A stretch of 64,000 bases of DNA from Microbacterium sp. Root61. Lineage in GTDB: Bacteria > Actinomycetota > Actinomycetes > Actinomycetales > Microbacteriaceae. The notes under the pieces were generated by a model. It was not told where the DNA came from, did no database searches, and saw only the letters and a program-made list of their open reading frames with translations. The stretch covers positions 145,768 through 209,767 of the forward strand of contig NZ_LMGU01000002.1 in NCBI RefSeq assembly GCF_001427525.1, written 5' to 3'. Below are positions 43,744 to 52,754 of the stretch, piece by piece. Positions within the stretch are counted from its first letter, which is position 1. The number at the start of each line of letters is the position of its first letter. The position numbers and the translations under genes were made by a program.

Positions 43744-44951
43744 TGGACACCTCCATGTCACAGCCTCGCCCCGACATCGTTCGCCTGAACGGCGTGACCA
43801 AGCACTTCATCGTGCGCAAGGACAACAGCCTGAAGGACCGCATCGTCCACCTGGGCCAGCTCGGCCGGGCACACCGCGCCGACTTTGTGGCTGTCGACGA
43901 TGTGACGCTCACCATCGAAGCAGGCACGACGGTAGGCCTCCTGGGCGCCAACGGCTCCGGCAAGAGCACCCTGCTGAAGCTGATCGGCGGCATCGTGTCA
44001 CCCACGACGGGGACGGTTCACACCCGCGGGAGAATGGCCGCTCTGCTCGAGCTCGGTGCCGGGTTCCACCCCGACCTGAGCGGTCGCGAGAACGTCTACC
44101 TCAACGCGTCCATCCTCGGACTGACCCGAGCGCAGATCGACAGCCAGTTCGACTCGATCGTCGCATTCAGCGGCATCGGCGACTTCATCGACACCGCGGT
44201 CAAGTTCTACTCCTCGGGCATGTACGTGCGGCTGGCATTCGCCGTCGCCGTGCACACGGATCCCGACATTCTCCTGGTCGATGAGGTACTCGCCGTCGGC
44301 GACGAAGCCTTCCAGCGCAAGTGCATGGAGCGGATCGAGCAGTTCCGCGAAGAAGGCCGCACGATCATCCTCGTCAGTCACTCTGCCCAGCAGGTCGCCG
44401 AACTCTGCGACCGCGGGATCGTGCTCAGCGATGGGCGCATCGTCTACGACGGCGACACCAACGAAGCGATCGGCGCACTACGCGACGTCCTGGACGGACG
44501 ACGGGCCGGTGAAGCGGAGTCAACGGACACCACCCGCCCGATTCAGGTGAAGAAGATCGAGATCCTGGATGGCGACGGTCACGAGACTCGCGCCATCGAG
44601 GAAGGCGATCCCCTGACGATTCGCGTACACGTGGACTCCCTGCGCCCGATCGAACGGTGGGAAGTCGGATTCAGCGTCGACACTCCGCTCGGGCACATGG
44701 TCCTCGCTTCGAACACCGAGGCGCTCAACGTCACCCTCGCGCCCATCACAGGGCCGACGCACGTGGATCTTCGCATCGAGCACGTGTACTTCGGCCCCGG
44801 CCAGTACTACATCAACGCGAATGCCGCCGGAGTGAGCGAGCCGAGCAGCCACGGTCTCATGCAAGGAGCGATGCTGACCGTTCGCACGGACAACACGACC
44901 TTCGGCACGGTCGCCGCGTCCGTCTCCGTCATCGAAGCGACCGATGGCTGA
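43743..44951 (+). CDS. Polysaccharide ABC exporter ATPase with C-terminal carbohydrate-binding-like domain (Wzt/TagH type)
   Basis: A 402-residue ATPase. Walker A GANGSGKSTLLKLI, the exporter-type block LELGAGFHPDLSGRENVYLN, signature YSSGMYVRLAFAVA and Walker B ILLVDEVLAVGDEAF fix it to the Wzt/TagH group. Residues about 260-402 form an all-beta domain (ITIRVHVDSLRP-like, HVDLRIEHVYFGPGQYYINA) like Wzt C-terminal domains that recognise the chain end or terminator of the polymer. That suggests an O-antigen-like, chain-capped ABC route. ATG overlaps the permease stop; ATG 43755 is an alternative. Confidence 0.92.
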   Translation: MDTSMSQPRPDIVRLNGVTKHFIVRKDNSLKDRIVHLGQLGRAHRADFVAVDDVTLTIEAGTTVGLLGANGSGKSTLLKLIGGIVSPTTGTVHTRGRMAALLELGAGFHPDLSGRENVYLNASILGLTRAQIDSQFDSIVAFSGIGDFIDTAVKFYSSGMYVRLAFAVAVHTDPDILLVDEVLAVGDEAFQRKCMERIEQFREEGRTIILVSHSAQQVAELCDRGIVLSDGRIVYDGDTNEAIGALRDVLDGRRAGEAESTDTTRPIQVKKIEILDGDGHETRAIEEGDPLTIRVHVDSLRPIERWEVGFSVDTPLGHMVLASNTEALNVTLAPITGPTHVDLRIEHVYFGPGQYYINANAAGVSEPSSHGLMQGAMLTVRTDNTTFGTVAASVSVIEATDG

Positions 44952-45804
44952 GCAGGATCACGGCGGACGGACGGCAGGGGTGGTGCTCGTCTATCAGCCG
45001 CCCGAGGGCGTCATTGAGAACGTCGATCTGCTCCTGGCACAGGTGCCGTGGGTCTTCGTGGTCAACAACTCGCCGAGCCACTCGGCGGAGATTATCGACG
45101 GTCTTCGGGCGCGCCCCCGGGTGACCGTCCTCGACCAGGACGGCAACGTGGGTGTCGCCGCCGGATTCAACGCCGGCATGCGCGCGGCGCTGACCGACGG
45201 CTTCGACTTCGTGTGGATCTTCGATCAGGACAGCACTGTGACCGAGGGGATGCTCCCCGCGCTGTTGCGCGCGCAGTCGCGTACGGACCTTCGTGCAGGC
45301 ATCGTCGGACCGGCGCTGCGGGCGGCTGAGACGGGCAACGTCTACGATGCGGATCGCGGACAGGGGAGTGCGCCCATCGACGCTCTCATCTCTTCGGGTG
45401 CGCTTTTCTCGCGAGAACTCCTCGAGGAGATCGGGCTGCACGACGAGGGTCTCTTCATCGACTACGTCGACCACGACATCAGCCTGCGGGCGAGTCGGGC
45501 GGGGTATACGAATCTGAAGGTCTACGACACGCTGCTCGATCACCGATTCGGGGACTCCGTGCCTGCTTCGTTCTTCGGACGTCGGGTGTACCTGTCGAAC
45601 TACTCGCCGCTTCGTCAGTACTACATGTCGCGCAACCGTGTCATCGTCGCGCGTCGTTTCGGAATGGGTCGATGGTTCCGCGACGACGTCCGCTACGGGA
45701 TCAAAGCCTGGATCAAGGTGATCTTCTGCGAGAAGGATCGTCCCACGAAGATCCGCGCCTTCTTCCGCGGGCTGCGTGACGGGTTCCGCTACCGCGACAT
45801 CTGA
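44944..45804 (+). CDS. GT2 glycosyltransferase, rhamnosyltransferase-like
   Basis: A 286-residue single-domain GT-A enzyme. TAGVVLVYQPPEGVIENV, NVGVAAGFNAGMRAAL, the DxD-like WIFDQDSTV and the DYVDHDISLRASRAG motif (acceptor/catalytic aspartate) match bacterial rhamnosyltransferases of family GT2. It would add a rhamnose or related sugar from dTDP-rhamnose made by the nearby rml genes. It overlaps the exporter ATPase gene by eight bases. Confidence 0.88.
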   Translation: MAEQDHGGRTAGVVLVYQPPEGVIENVDLLLAQVPWVFVVNNSPSHSAEIIDGLRARPRVTVLDQDGNVGVAAGFNAGMRAALTDGFDFVWIFDQDSTVTEGMLPALLRAQSRTDLRAGIVGPALRAAETGNVYDADRGQGSAPIDALISSGALFSRELLEEIGLHDEGLFIDYVDHDISLRASRAGYTNLKVYDTLLDHRFGDSVPASFFGRRVYLSNYSPLRQYYMSRNRVIVARRFGMGRWFRDDVRYGIKAWIKVIFCEKDRPTKIRAFFRGLRDGFRYRDI

Positions 45805-45865
45805 CTCACACTTCACGAGTAACCCGTCCGCGGCGAGGCTCAGGGAGCATTCAGAACCGCTCGGA

Positions 45866-45871
45866 TAGGAT
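45866..45871 (+). promoter_or_regulatory. Possible -10 box TAGGAT
   Basis: TAGGAT, in the context CGGATAGGATG, lies in the 109-bp gap before the GT4 gene. A near-identical CGGATAGCATG occurs at 49220 before the first aminotransferase gene, suggesting two related internal promoters of this locus. Here the transcript would have a leader of about 35 nt. Confidence 0.35.
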
Positions 45872-45913
45872 GAACAGCCCGCCGGCACGCCTACCATCGA
45901 TCAGTCAGAAGCC

Positions 45914-47140
45914 ATGAGAATCGCTGTCGTCAACAACTTCTTCCCGCCCCGCCCCGGTGGATCAGCGCACCTCTCGGACAACCTCGCAAAGCACTATGCC
46001 GCGCGGGGCCACGAGGTCCTCGTGATGACCGCGACCTACGACGACGCCCCGATGCGCGAGGAGCGCGACGGCATCACAATCGTGCGTATTCCCGCGTGGA
46101 CGCTCCCGAAGACACGGTTCGCCGCCAACTTCGACATCGGCTTCACCATCTCCCCCCGCGCGAAGCGACGCGTTTTCGAGGTGCTCGATGACTTCGCACC
46201 CGACGTCGTCCATCAGCACGGTCAGTTCTTCGACTTGACCTGGCTCTCTGGATGGTGGGCGCGAAGCCGGTCCAAGCCCACGCTCCTGAGCATCCACACG
46301 CGTCTCGAGAGCCCGCTCAGCAAGTTCAACTCGTTCGTCTACGCGGCCGCCGACACGATCCTCGTCGCCCCGCTCATGCGTCTGCATCGCCCGCGGCTCG
46401 TGGTGATGGATCGGCTCATGGACCGCTACATCGACAAGCGGTACATTCGGGCAATTTCGGGCAAGGTCGCGATCCCCGTGGGCATCGATCCCGAGCGCAT
46501 GCGCGGCGGGGACCCCTCCGCGCTCGCCGAGCGGCTGGGGACGGGCGATCGACCCCTCATCGTCTCGCTCGGGCATGTCATTCCGCAGCGCAACCGCATC
46601 GCGCTCGTGAAGGCCCTCCCCGCGATCCTGGAGCGGCACCCGGATGCCCTCGTCGTCGTCGTGGGCGGCATCTATCACGACGAGTTCCTTCACATTGCCG
46701 AACACCTCGGCGTACGCGAATCGATACTCGCTCTCGGCGCTCGCCCCTCGTCCGAGATCCCCGACCTGCTAGCAGGTGCGGCTCTCGAAGTCCACGAACT
46801 CGAAGGCCAGGGGTTCGGCACTGCGAGCCTCGAGGCGCTGGCGGCCGGCGTGCCGGTCGTCGCGGGCGTGCGTCCCGACAATTTCATTGAGGTCGCGCTC
46901 CGCGACGAGCTCGATCTGTTCATCGTCGCCGACCGCGGGGCAGGCGACGAGCGAGCGAGCATCGACGACCTTGCAGTCGTGGTCAACCACGTCCTCGACG
47001 ATCCTCATGCGGCGCGTGAACGAGTCGAAGGCAACGCCACCCGTCTCATCGACGAGCACTTCACGATCCAGGCGGTAGGCGACAAGCACCTTGCGGTGCT
47101 CGAAGAGATGCGAGCGGTTCCGCTCAAGGTCTCATCGTGA
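45914..47140 (+). CDS. GT4 glycosyltransferase
   Basis: A 408-residue GT-B enzyme. The N-terminus VVNNFFPPRPGGSAHLSDNLA is the classic GT4 start (sugar-acceptor domain), and the C-terminal half has LIVSLGHVIPQRNRIALVKALP, then EGQGFGTASLEALAAGVPVVAG, the E-x7-E nucleotide-sugar site. Acts in the cytoplasm on a lipid-linked glycan; donor unknown. Its stop overlaps the start of the following membrane protein (GTGA). Confidence 0.88.
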   Translation: MRIAVVNNFFPPRPGGSAHLSDNLAKHYAARGHEVLVMTATYDDAPMREERDGITIVRIPAWTLPKTRFAANFDIGFTISPRAKRRVFEVLDDFAPDVVHQHGQFFDLTWLSGWWARSRSKPTLLSIHTRLESPLSKFNSFVYAAADTILVAPLMRLHRPRLVVMDRLMDRYIDKRYIRAISGKVAIPVGIDPERMRGGDPSALAERLGTGDRPLIVSLGHVIPQRNRIALVKALPAILERHPDALVVVVGGIYHDEFLHIAEHLGVRESILALGARPSSEIPDLLAGAALEVHELEGQGFGTASLEALAAGVPVVAGVRPDNFIEVALRDELDLFIVADRGAGDERASIDDLAVVVNHVLDDPHAARERVEGNATRLIDEHFTIQAVGDKHLAVLEEMRAVPLKVSS

Positions 47141-49194
47141 GCGATGAGCTCATGTCGCAGCCGTCCCTCAGCAGTCGCGTGCGGGGAGCATGGTCGAGAT
47201 GGGTGGAACCGAGACCGGACGGCCTTCCGAACCGGCGCGTCGTCGCGATCCCACTGGCGCTCCTTGCGGCGCTCTTCGTAGCGCTGGTCGCGCTGGGTGT
47301 CACTGGATCCTCCACGGGGATCATGCACTCCACCATCAGTGACAGCGGCGATCCCGATCTCCTTGCGGGACACCCGCAATCGACGCGGAGCGACGAATGG
47401 TACGTCCAGACGAGCTGGACGATCTCCCAAGTCGAACAGGGTCTGCCCATCCGCAACGACACCTTCCCCGGTGGGATGGATGCGACCGTCCAACATGACC
47501 TGCCGTCTTCGGACTGGTCCATGGCGTTCCGCCCGCACCTGATGGGTTTTCTTTTCCTCCCGCTCGACCAGGCGATGGCCGTCAAGTGGTGGTTTCCCGG
47601 GTTTGCGCTCGCGGCTGCCGTGTACCTCTTCGTCGTGGCACTTCTCCCGCGTCGCCCCATCTCCGCGGTCTTACTCGGTGCAGGCTTCTTCTTCGCGCCA
47701 TTTTTCCAATGGTGGTATCTGTCCATCACGTTCTACCCGGCCGCGTGGACGTTCCTCGTCATGGCGACCATCGTCTGGTCCATCAAGTCCCGCGGGCGGT
47801 GGGGTCCGTGGGTGCTTGCAGCGCTCACCGCGTACATCACGATCGCGATGGGCACCGGCATCTACGTGCCCTTCATCGTGCCGGCTGTCCTCGTCGCCCT
47901 CGCGTTCGGTGTCGGGTATGTGCTGACACGCGATGCTGATGCAGAGTCCGTCGGTGCAAGATTGCGTCGGATGATCCCGCTCCTCGTCGGTGGCGCCGTG
48001 GGTGTCGGCGTCCTCATCGTGTGGGTGTTCACACGTTGGCAGACGATCGTGGGGTTCACGAGCACGGTCTATCCCGGAGAACGACTGCAGGGAGTGGGCC
48101 AGGCCACGCTCGCCGACTTCGACGCACTCTTCAGCGGTGTGCTGTCCGCGGGCCTGGAGCGCACGGGAGGGCGGCCCTTCGGGCAGAACAGCTCCGAAGC
48201 ATCCACCTTCCTCCTCGTCGGGATCTTCATCTTCGCGACCCTCGTATGGCTGATCGTCGATCGGTTCCGCAGGCAGCGGCGCGGCGACTGGCTTTCGGTG
48301 GCGCTTCTGGCACTCGCCGGCATCATGTTCGCGTTCATGTTCGTTCCCGGGTGGGACGTGATCGCACATGCCCTTCTCCTTGATCGAGCCACCTACGGGC
48401 GGATGAGGCTCGGATGGGGACTCCTCAGCCTTGTGATCGTGATCGTCGTCGCAGTGCGGGCCGACGAGCGCGCTCGCGATGGGCTCCCACGGATCCCATG
48501 GTGGGTGGGCGCGATCGCGGCCGGAGCCGCGACACTTGTGGCCGTGCGCGTCACATGGCTCGCGCTGGACGCCTTCGGTGCTGACGCCATCATGGACCAG
48601 CTCGGTCCCGTCGCGCTCGCCGCCGCTGTTGTCGTCATCGTCCTCTTCGTCACCTGCGTCTATCTCCTCGGGCGAGGCGTCATCGTGTGGGGCTCCGCGC
48701 TTCTGTTGATCCTCTCGCTCGCTTCTGCGGGACTTGTCAATCCGGTCTACCGGGGAGTCCTCGATCTGCGGAAGACCGACATCGCCCAAGAGATAGAGCG
48801 CCTCAACGCCGACGATCCGGGCGCATGGGTGGGGATCTCCGCGACGCCGCTGCCGACGATGCTCCTGATCGAGACGGCTGTGCCGTCGTTCAACGGCTTC
48901 CAGAGCGCTCCATCACCGGAGATGTGGAGCGAGATCGACCCCGGCAACGAAGCGGTATGGGTCTGGAACCGTCTCGCCAACGTCACATGGGTCGCCGGTG
49001 ACGGCGATCCCGAGCCGCGCAACCCTGCGCCCGATCAGATCCAACTCACGTTCGACTCGTGCGGCGACTTCGCTCAGGACAATGTGCAATGGGTCATGTC
49101 GGAGTCTTCCCTCGATCAGTCGTGCGTCACGCTTGTGTCGACCGTCACGAGCGGTCCCACCACGATGCACTTCTACTCCGTAGATCAGGAGTAG
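47137..49194 (+). CDS. Large polytopic membrane protein, GT-C-like
   Basis: A 685-residue protein with a 35-residue cytoplasmic start, about 13 hydrophobic helices, a long first extracellular loop (STISDSGDPDLLAGHPQSTRSDEWYVQTSW) broken by Asp/Glu residues, and a 130-residue C-terminal extracellular domain with two cysteines. This is the layout of GT-C glycosyltransferases, which use polyprenol-phosphate sugars outside the membrane; the acidic residues in loop 1 are compatible with a catalytic site. I do not recognise a named family with certainty. The position after a GT4 gene with overlapping codons supports a role in glycan assembly. Confidence 0.72.
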   Translation: MSDELMSQPSLSSRVRGAWSRWVEPRPDGLPNRRVVAIPLALLAALFVALVALGVTGSSTGIMHSTISDSGDPDLLAGHPQSTRSDEWYVQTSWTISQVEQGLPIRNDTFPGGMDATVQHDLPSSDWSMAFRPHLMGFLFLPLDQAMAVKWWFPGFALAAAVYLFVVALLPRRPISAVLLGAGFFFAPFFQWWYLSITFYPAAWTFLVMATIVWSIKSRGRWGPWVLAALTAYITIAMGTGIYVPFIVPAVLVALAFGVGYVLTRDADAESVGARLRRMIPLLVGGAVGVGVLIVWVFTRWQTIVGFTSTVYPGERLQGVGQATLADFDALFSGVLSAGLERTGGRPFGQNSSEASTFLLVGIFIFATLVWLIVDRFRRQRRGDWLSVALLALAGIMFAFMFVPGWDVIAHALLLDRATYGRMRLGWGLLSLVIVIVVAVRADERARDGLPRIPWWVGAIAAGAATLVAVRVTWLALDAFGADAIMDQLGPVALAAAVVVIVLFVTCVYLLGRGVIVWGSALLLILSLASAGLVNPVYRGVLDLRKTDIAQEIERLNADDPGAWVGISATPLPTMLLIETAVPSFNGFQSAPSPEMWSEIDPGNEAVWVWNRLANVTWVAGDGDPEPRNPAPDQIQLTFDSCGDFAQDNVQWVMSESSLDQSCVTLVSTVTSGPTTMHFYSVDQE

Positions 49195-49222
49195 CGCTCG
49201 GAGGCAGGACTGGGCCGTCGGA

Positions 49223-49228
49223 TAGCAT
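49223..49228 (+). promoter_or_regulatory. Possible -10 box TAGCAT
   Basis: TAGCAT lies 52 nt before ATG 49281 in the 86-bp gap, with the flank CGGATAGCATG shared with the site at 45866. Confidence 0.35.
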
Positions 49229-49280
49229 GGACGAGCACGAATCACTCTGTCGTCGCGCCCCTCGGAAAGAAAGGCATTCG

Positions 49281-50411
49281 ATGCCGCACACGGTAGCGCT
49301 CGGTGAGCCGACGGTAGGCCAAGCGGAGCTCGACGCGGTGAGCCGCGTGTTCGCATCCGGATGGCTGTCAGGAGCGGGCCCGACCTGCCGTGAATTCGAG
49401 GAGCGGTTCGCCGCGGTTGCCGGGACGCAGCACGCGCTGGCAACGAGCAATTGCGGGTCCGCCCTTCACCTCGGGCTTTCTGTACTCGGCGCGGGCGCCG
49501 GCGACGAGGTGATTGTCGGGGACTACACGTTCCCCGCGACCGGCCACTCGGTCATGTGGACGGGTGCAACTCCCGTCTTCGCCGACATCCGCCCCGACAT
49601 CTGGACGGTCGATCCTGCCGCCGTCGAGGCCGCGATCACGCCGCGTACCGTCGGTATCCTCGCGGTCGATGTCTTCGGACAGTCCGCCGACTACGACGAG
49701 CTGCGTGCGATCGCCGACAAGCACGGTCTGTGGCTCATGGAGGACGCGGCATGTTCCGCCGGTGCGTCGTACCATGGCCGTCCCGCCGGCAGCCTGGCGG
49801 ACATCGCCACCTTCAGTTTCCACGGTCGCAAGGGGATCACTGCGGGGGAGGGCGGCGCTCTGACGACCGACGACGCATCGTTGGCCGATCACGCACGCAA
49901 GCTCCACACCTACGGCATCGCTCCGGCGCTCTCGCGCGAAGGCAGCACGGACCTTCCCATTCCCTCCTTCGACGAAGCCGGCTACAACTACCGGATGTCG
50001 GACGTCGCTGCGGGCATCATGCTCGCGCAACTCGACCGTCTGGAGGGCCTGGTCGCCCGTCGCGGCGAGATCGCCGACGCGTATCATGAGCGGCTCGCGG
50101 CCCTCGAGGGTGTGCACGCACCCATCGCGCTCGACGATCGCGTCCACCCGTGGCAGTCGTACGTCGTGACGCTCGACCCGGACATCGACCGTGGGATCGT
50201 CGTGCAGCGATTGCGTGGCAATGGAGTGCAGTGCAACTTCGGCACGTACGCCTCGCACATTCAGCCGGTGTACGGCTTCGAAGGGGCTCTGCCGGTTTCG
50301 GCGGACCTCTTCCGACGCCACCTGGCAATCCCCATGCACGCCAACCTCGAGGAGCGCGATGTCGATCGCGTCGTCGAAGTTCTTACAGGCGCCGTCGCGG
50401 CAGCACGCTGA
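49281..50411 (+). CDS. DegT/DnrJ/EryC1-family sugar aminotransferase (copy 1)
   Basis: A 376-residue PLP enzyme that transfers an amino group to a keto-sugar nucleotide. N-terminal SGWLSGAGPTCREFEERFA, TSNCGSALHLGL, EVIVGDYTFPAT, the PLP-anchoring AVDVFGQSADYD and EDAACSAGA, then FSFHGRKGITAGEGGAL with the Schiff-base lysine. It is followed by an SDR and an acyltransferase, which together make an N-acylated amino-sugar cassette. Which carbon is aminated is unknown. ATG preceded by GGAAAGAAAGG. Confidence 0.9.
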   Translation: MPHTVALGEPTVGQAELDAVSRVFASGWLSGAGPTCREFEERFAAVAGTQHALATSNCGSALHLGLSVLGAGAGDEVIVGDYTFPATGHSVMWTGATPVFADIRPDIWTVDPAAVEAAITPRTVGILAVDVFGQSADYDELRAIADKHGLWLMEDAACSAGASYHGRPAGSLADIATFSFHGRKGITAGEGGALTTDDASLADHARKLHTYGIAPALSREGSTDLPIPSFDEAGYNYRMSDVAAGIMLAQLDRLEGLVARRGEIADAYHERLAALEGVHAPIALDDRVHPWQSYVVTLDPDIDRGIVVQRLRGNGVQCNFGTYASHIQPVYGFEGALPVSADLFRRHLAIPMHANLEERDVDRVVEVLTGAVAAAR

Positions 50412-50432
50412 CGCATTCACAAGAGAGAGATC

Positions 50433-51359
50433 ATGACTGAAAAGAAGGTTTTCGTCGTCGGCGGAGCGGGTTTCATCGGCCTGCACGTGGTCGAACGGCT
50501 GCTCGATGAGGGATGGACCGTTCGCATCTTCGACAACATGGTGCGAGGCGACCGCGACCGTGCGAACGAGCTGGTCGCGACCGGACGCGTGGACGTGGTC
50601 GATCAGGACATCCGCAATGGTGCAGCCGTCCTTGCGGCGATGAAGGGCTATGACTACGTCATCAACCTCGCCGCCGACTCGATCAACAAGAGCGTCGCGG
50701 ACCCCTTCTCCTCCTTCGACATCAACGTCGTCGGTACCCACAACGTCGTCGCATCCGCGGCATCACTCGGGGTCAAGCGCATCGTCCAGGCGTCCAGTGC
50801 CTCGGTATACGGCGACCCCGAGAAGCTGCCCATGCATGAGGACGACAAGCTCAATCCGCTGACGCCGTACTGCATCGGCAAGCGCACCGGCGAGGACATT
50901 CTCGCGTACTACCAGCGTCGTTCGGGCTTGTCCTGGATCGCGCTGCGCTTCTTCAACGTCTACGGCGAAGGACAGAAGACCACCGCGTACTACACGTCGG
51001 TCATCAACCACTTCGTCAACCGCCTCAAGCGCGGCGAGGCCCCCGTCATCGACGGTGAAGGCAAGCAGTCGATGGACTTCATCCATGTGACCGACATCGC
51101 ACGTGCCGTGGTGCTCGCACTGACCTCGGAAACGGGGAACGTGCCGATCAACGTCGGAACCGGCATCGACACGACCGTCGAGCAGCTCGCCCGGATTCTG
51201 ATCGCGGCTGTGGGCAGCGACGTCGAGCCGCAGTTCAACCCCCGCGACGTGCTGGTGTCACGCCGCGCCGCCGACATCGAGCGTGCGCAGCGTGTGCTGG
51301 GCTTCACCGCAGAGATCGATGTCAACGACGGCATGAGCCGACTGGTCCAGAACTCCTGA
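50433..51359 (+). CDS. NAD-dependent sugar-nucleotide epimerase/dehydratase (extended SDR)
   Basis: A 308-residue extended SDR. NAD motif VGGAGFIGLHVVERL, NLAADSINKSVADP, ASSASVYGDP, catalytic YCIGK (Tyr and Lys) and RFFNVYGEGQ are in the right order. It would epimerise, dehydrate or reduce a nucleotide sugar, supplying or modifying the substrate of the aminotransferase upstream. Similar to UDP-glucose 4-epimerase and related proteins; the exact reaction is open. Confidence 0.88.
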   Translation: MTEKKVFVVGGAGFIGLHVVERLLDEGWTVRIFDNMVRGDRDRANELVATGRVDVVDQDIRNGAAVLAAMKGYDYVINLAADSINKSVADPFSSFDINVVGTHNVVASAASLGVKRIVQASSASVYGDPEKLPMHEDDKLNPLTPYCIGKRTGEDILAYYQRRSGLSWIALRFFNVYGEGQKTTAYYTSVINHFVNRLKRGEAPVIDGEGKQSMDFIHVTDIARAVVLALTSETGNVPINVGTGIDTTVEQLARILIAAVGSDVEPQFNPRDVLVSRRAADIERAQRVLGFTAEIDVNDGMSRLVQNS

Positions 51360-51363
51360 GACC

Positions 51364-51789
51364 ATGACGGCCGGCTTCCCCGATAACCCATACAACGCGC
51401 ATGCGTGGATCATCGGAGAGCCGGTCGTCGGGCCGGGCACCTGGATCGGGGCGTTCACGATCATCGATGCGTCAGGTGGCTTGGAGATCGGCGAAGGGTG
51501 CGACATCTCGTCGGGTGTGCACATCTACACACACTCGAGTGCGCGCCGTTGCGTGTCTGGACGACGCTTCCCCGAGGTCGAACGGCGCCCTGTGAAGATC
51601 GGCGATCGTGTCTTCATCGGCGCGAACGCCGTGATCAACATGGGAGTCACGATCGGCGACGAGTCCGTCGTCGGTGCGGGTGCTGTCGTCACTCGCGACG
51701 TCGCGCCGCGCACGATTGTCGGAGGCGTTCCGGCACGCCAGATCGGGCTCGTCGATCTGGACGAGCCCGGCGACCCCAAGTTCGTTTAA
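51364..51789 (+). CDS. Left-handed beta-helix acyltransferase (hexapeptide repeat), short
   Basis: A 141-residue acyltransferase built of hexapeptide turns (VVGPGTWIGAFTIID, LEIGEGCDISSGVHIY, VKIGDRVFIGANAVINMGVTIGDESVVGAGAVVTRDV). The motif HIYTHSS holds a likely catalytic histidine. Similar small proteins O- or N-acetylate sugar nucleotides. Only four bases after the SDR gene, so the set is co-translated. Its stop codon overlaps the stop of the leftward dehydrogenase gene. Confidence 0.87.
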   Translation: MTAGFPDNPYNAHAWIIGEPVVGPGTWIGAFTIIDASGGLEIGEGCDISSGVHIYTHSSARRCVSGRRFPEVERRPVKIGDRVFIGANAVINMGVTIGDESVVGAGAVVTRDVAPRTIVGGVPARQIGLVDLDEPGDPKFV

Positions 51790-52754
51790 GCTCGGCTCTG
51801 CTCGAGACGACTCGTGGCGATGAGGGTCGAGATCACCTCGTGTGAGGGCAGGATCGACCGGCGCTCTTCCTCGGCATCTGCTTGGCCGGTCGCGAGGTCG
51901 ACGAACCGATCGAACTGAGCAGCGAGCGGTTCGCGCGCGTTCGTGATCTCGGGGATTTCGATCGACGTCTGCTGGCGGTACCCGCGGCCATCGGCCTGCG
52001 CGGCATCTGCGAAGACGTGTCGGTAGACCGTCACGTTTCGACGCAGAAGATCGATCTCAATGAGTTTGTCGAGCTCGTGGACCGTCATCGTCCGGTCCTT
52101 CTTCTGCCCGATCCTGCTCGCAGACAGCTGGGCGACCTGACCATTCGAGAACGTCATGGTGGCCGAAGCGACGTCCTCCGCGCCCACCTGGGAATCGGGG
52201 TGGAAGTAGCCGAGCGCACCGCCTGTAGAGACAGGCACCGCGTCGAACATGTTGATCGCGAGGTCGACATCGTGGATCAGCAGATCCCACGCAACCCCCG
52301 TTTTGATGCGCGGGGCGTAGGGGGAGTGGCGCGTGGATGTGATGTGGATCGGTGACTCGACGATCTCCCGAGCAGTCACCACGGCGGGGTTGTACCGCTC
52401 GAGGAGGCCGCATACGAGGGGAACCCCGACCGATGCAGAGAGAGCGACGATCTCCCGGGACTTCTCGTAGTCGTTGACTACGGGCTTCTCGACGAGAAGT
52501 GGTACGCCCGCCTCGAGTACCTGCTTCGCGAGATCGTAGTGGGCCTCCGTCGAGGCCGCGACGATCACTGCGTCGATGCCTTCGAGATCCCCGAGTGACT
52601 GACTCCACGCCGCGTCGTAGCGGTCAGCGACCGACCGGCCAACGGGTTCGTATCCGTCGATCACCCGGGCGAGTTTCGCCCGGCCGGAACTGGAAACGAC
52701 CCGTGCGTGGTAAGAACCCATGGTCCCGGCGCCGACGAGCGCGACGTTGATCAC
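51786..52754 (-). CDS. Gfo/Idh/MocA-family sugar dehydrogenase
   Basis: A 322-residue NAD(P)-dependent oxidoreductase. MINVALVGAGTMGSYHARVV is the Rossmann start, VIVAASTEAHYDLAKQVLEAGVPLLVEKP the conserved substrate/cofactor block with the EKP motif, and DLLIHDVDLAINMFDAVP the catalytic HDVD region. Members such as WlbA/WbpB oxidise UDP-sugars at C3 to give the keto form that an aminotransferase then aminates. It overlaps the aminotransferase gene upstream (ATGA), which supports that pairing. Confidence 0.9.
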   Translation of the reverse strand: MINVALVGAGTMGSYHARVVSSSGRAKLARVIDGYEPVGRSVADRYDAAWSQSLGDLEGIDAVIVAASTEAHYDLAKQVLEAGVPLLVEKPVVNDYEKSREIVALSASVGVPLVCGLLERYNPAVVTAREIVESPIHITSTRHSPYAPRIKTGVAWDLLIHDVDLAINMFDAVPVSTGGALGYFHPDSQVGAEDVASATMTFSNGQVAQLSASRIGQKKDRTMTVHELDKLIEIDLLRRNVTVYRHVFADAAQADGRGYRQQTSIEIPEITNAREPLAAQFDRFVDLATGQADAEEERRSILPSHEVISTLIATSRLEQSRA

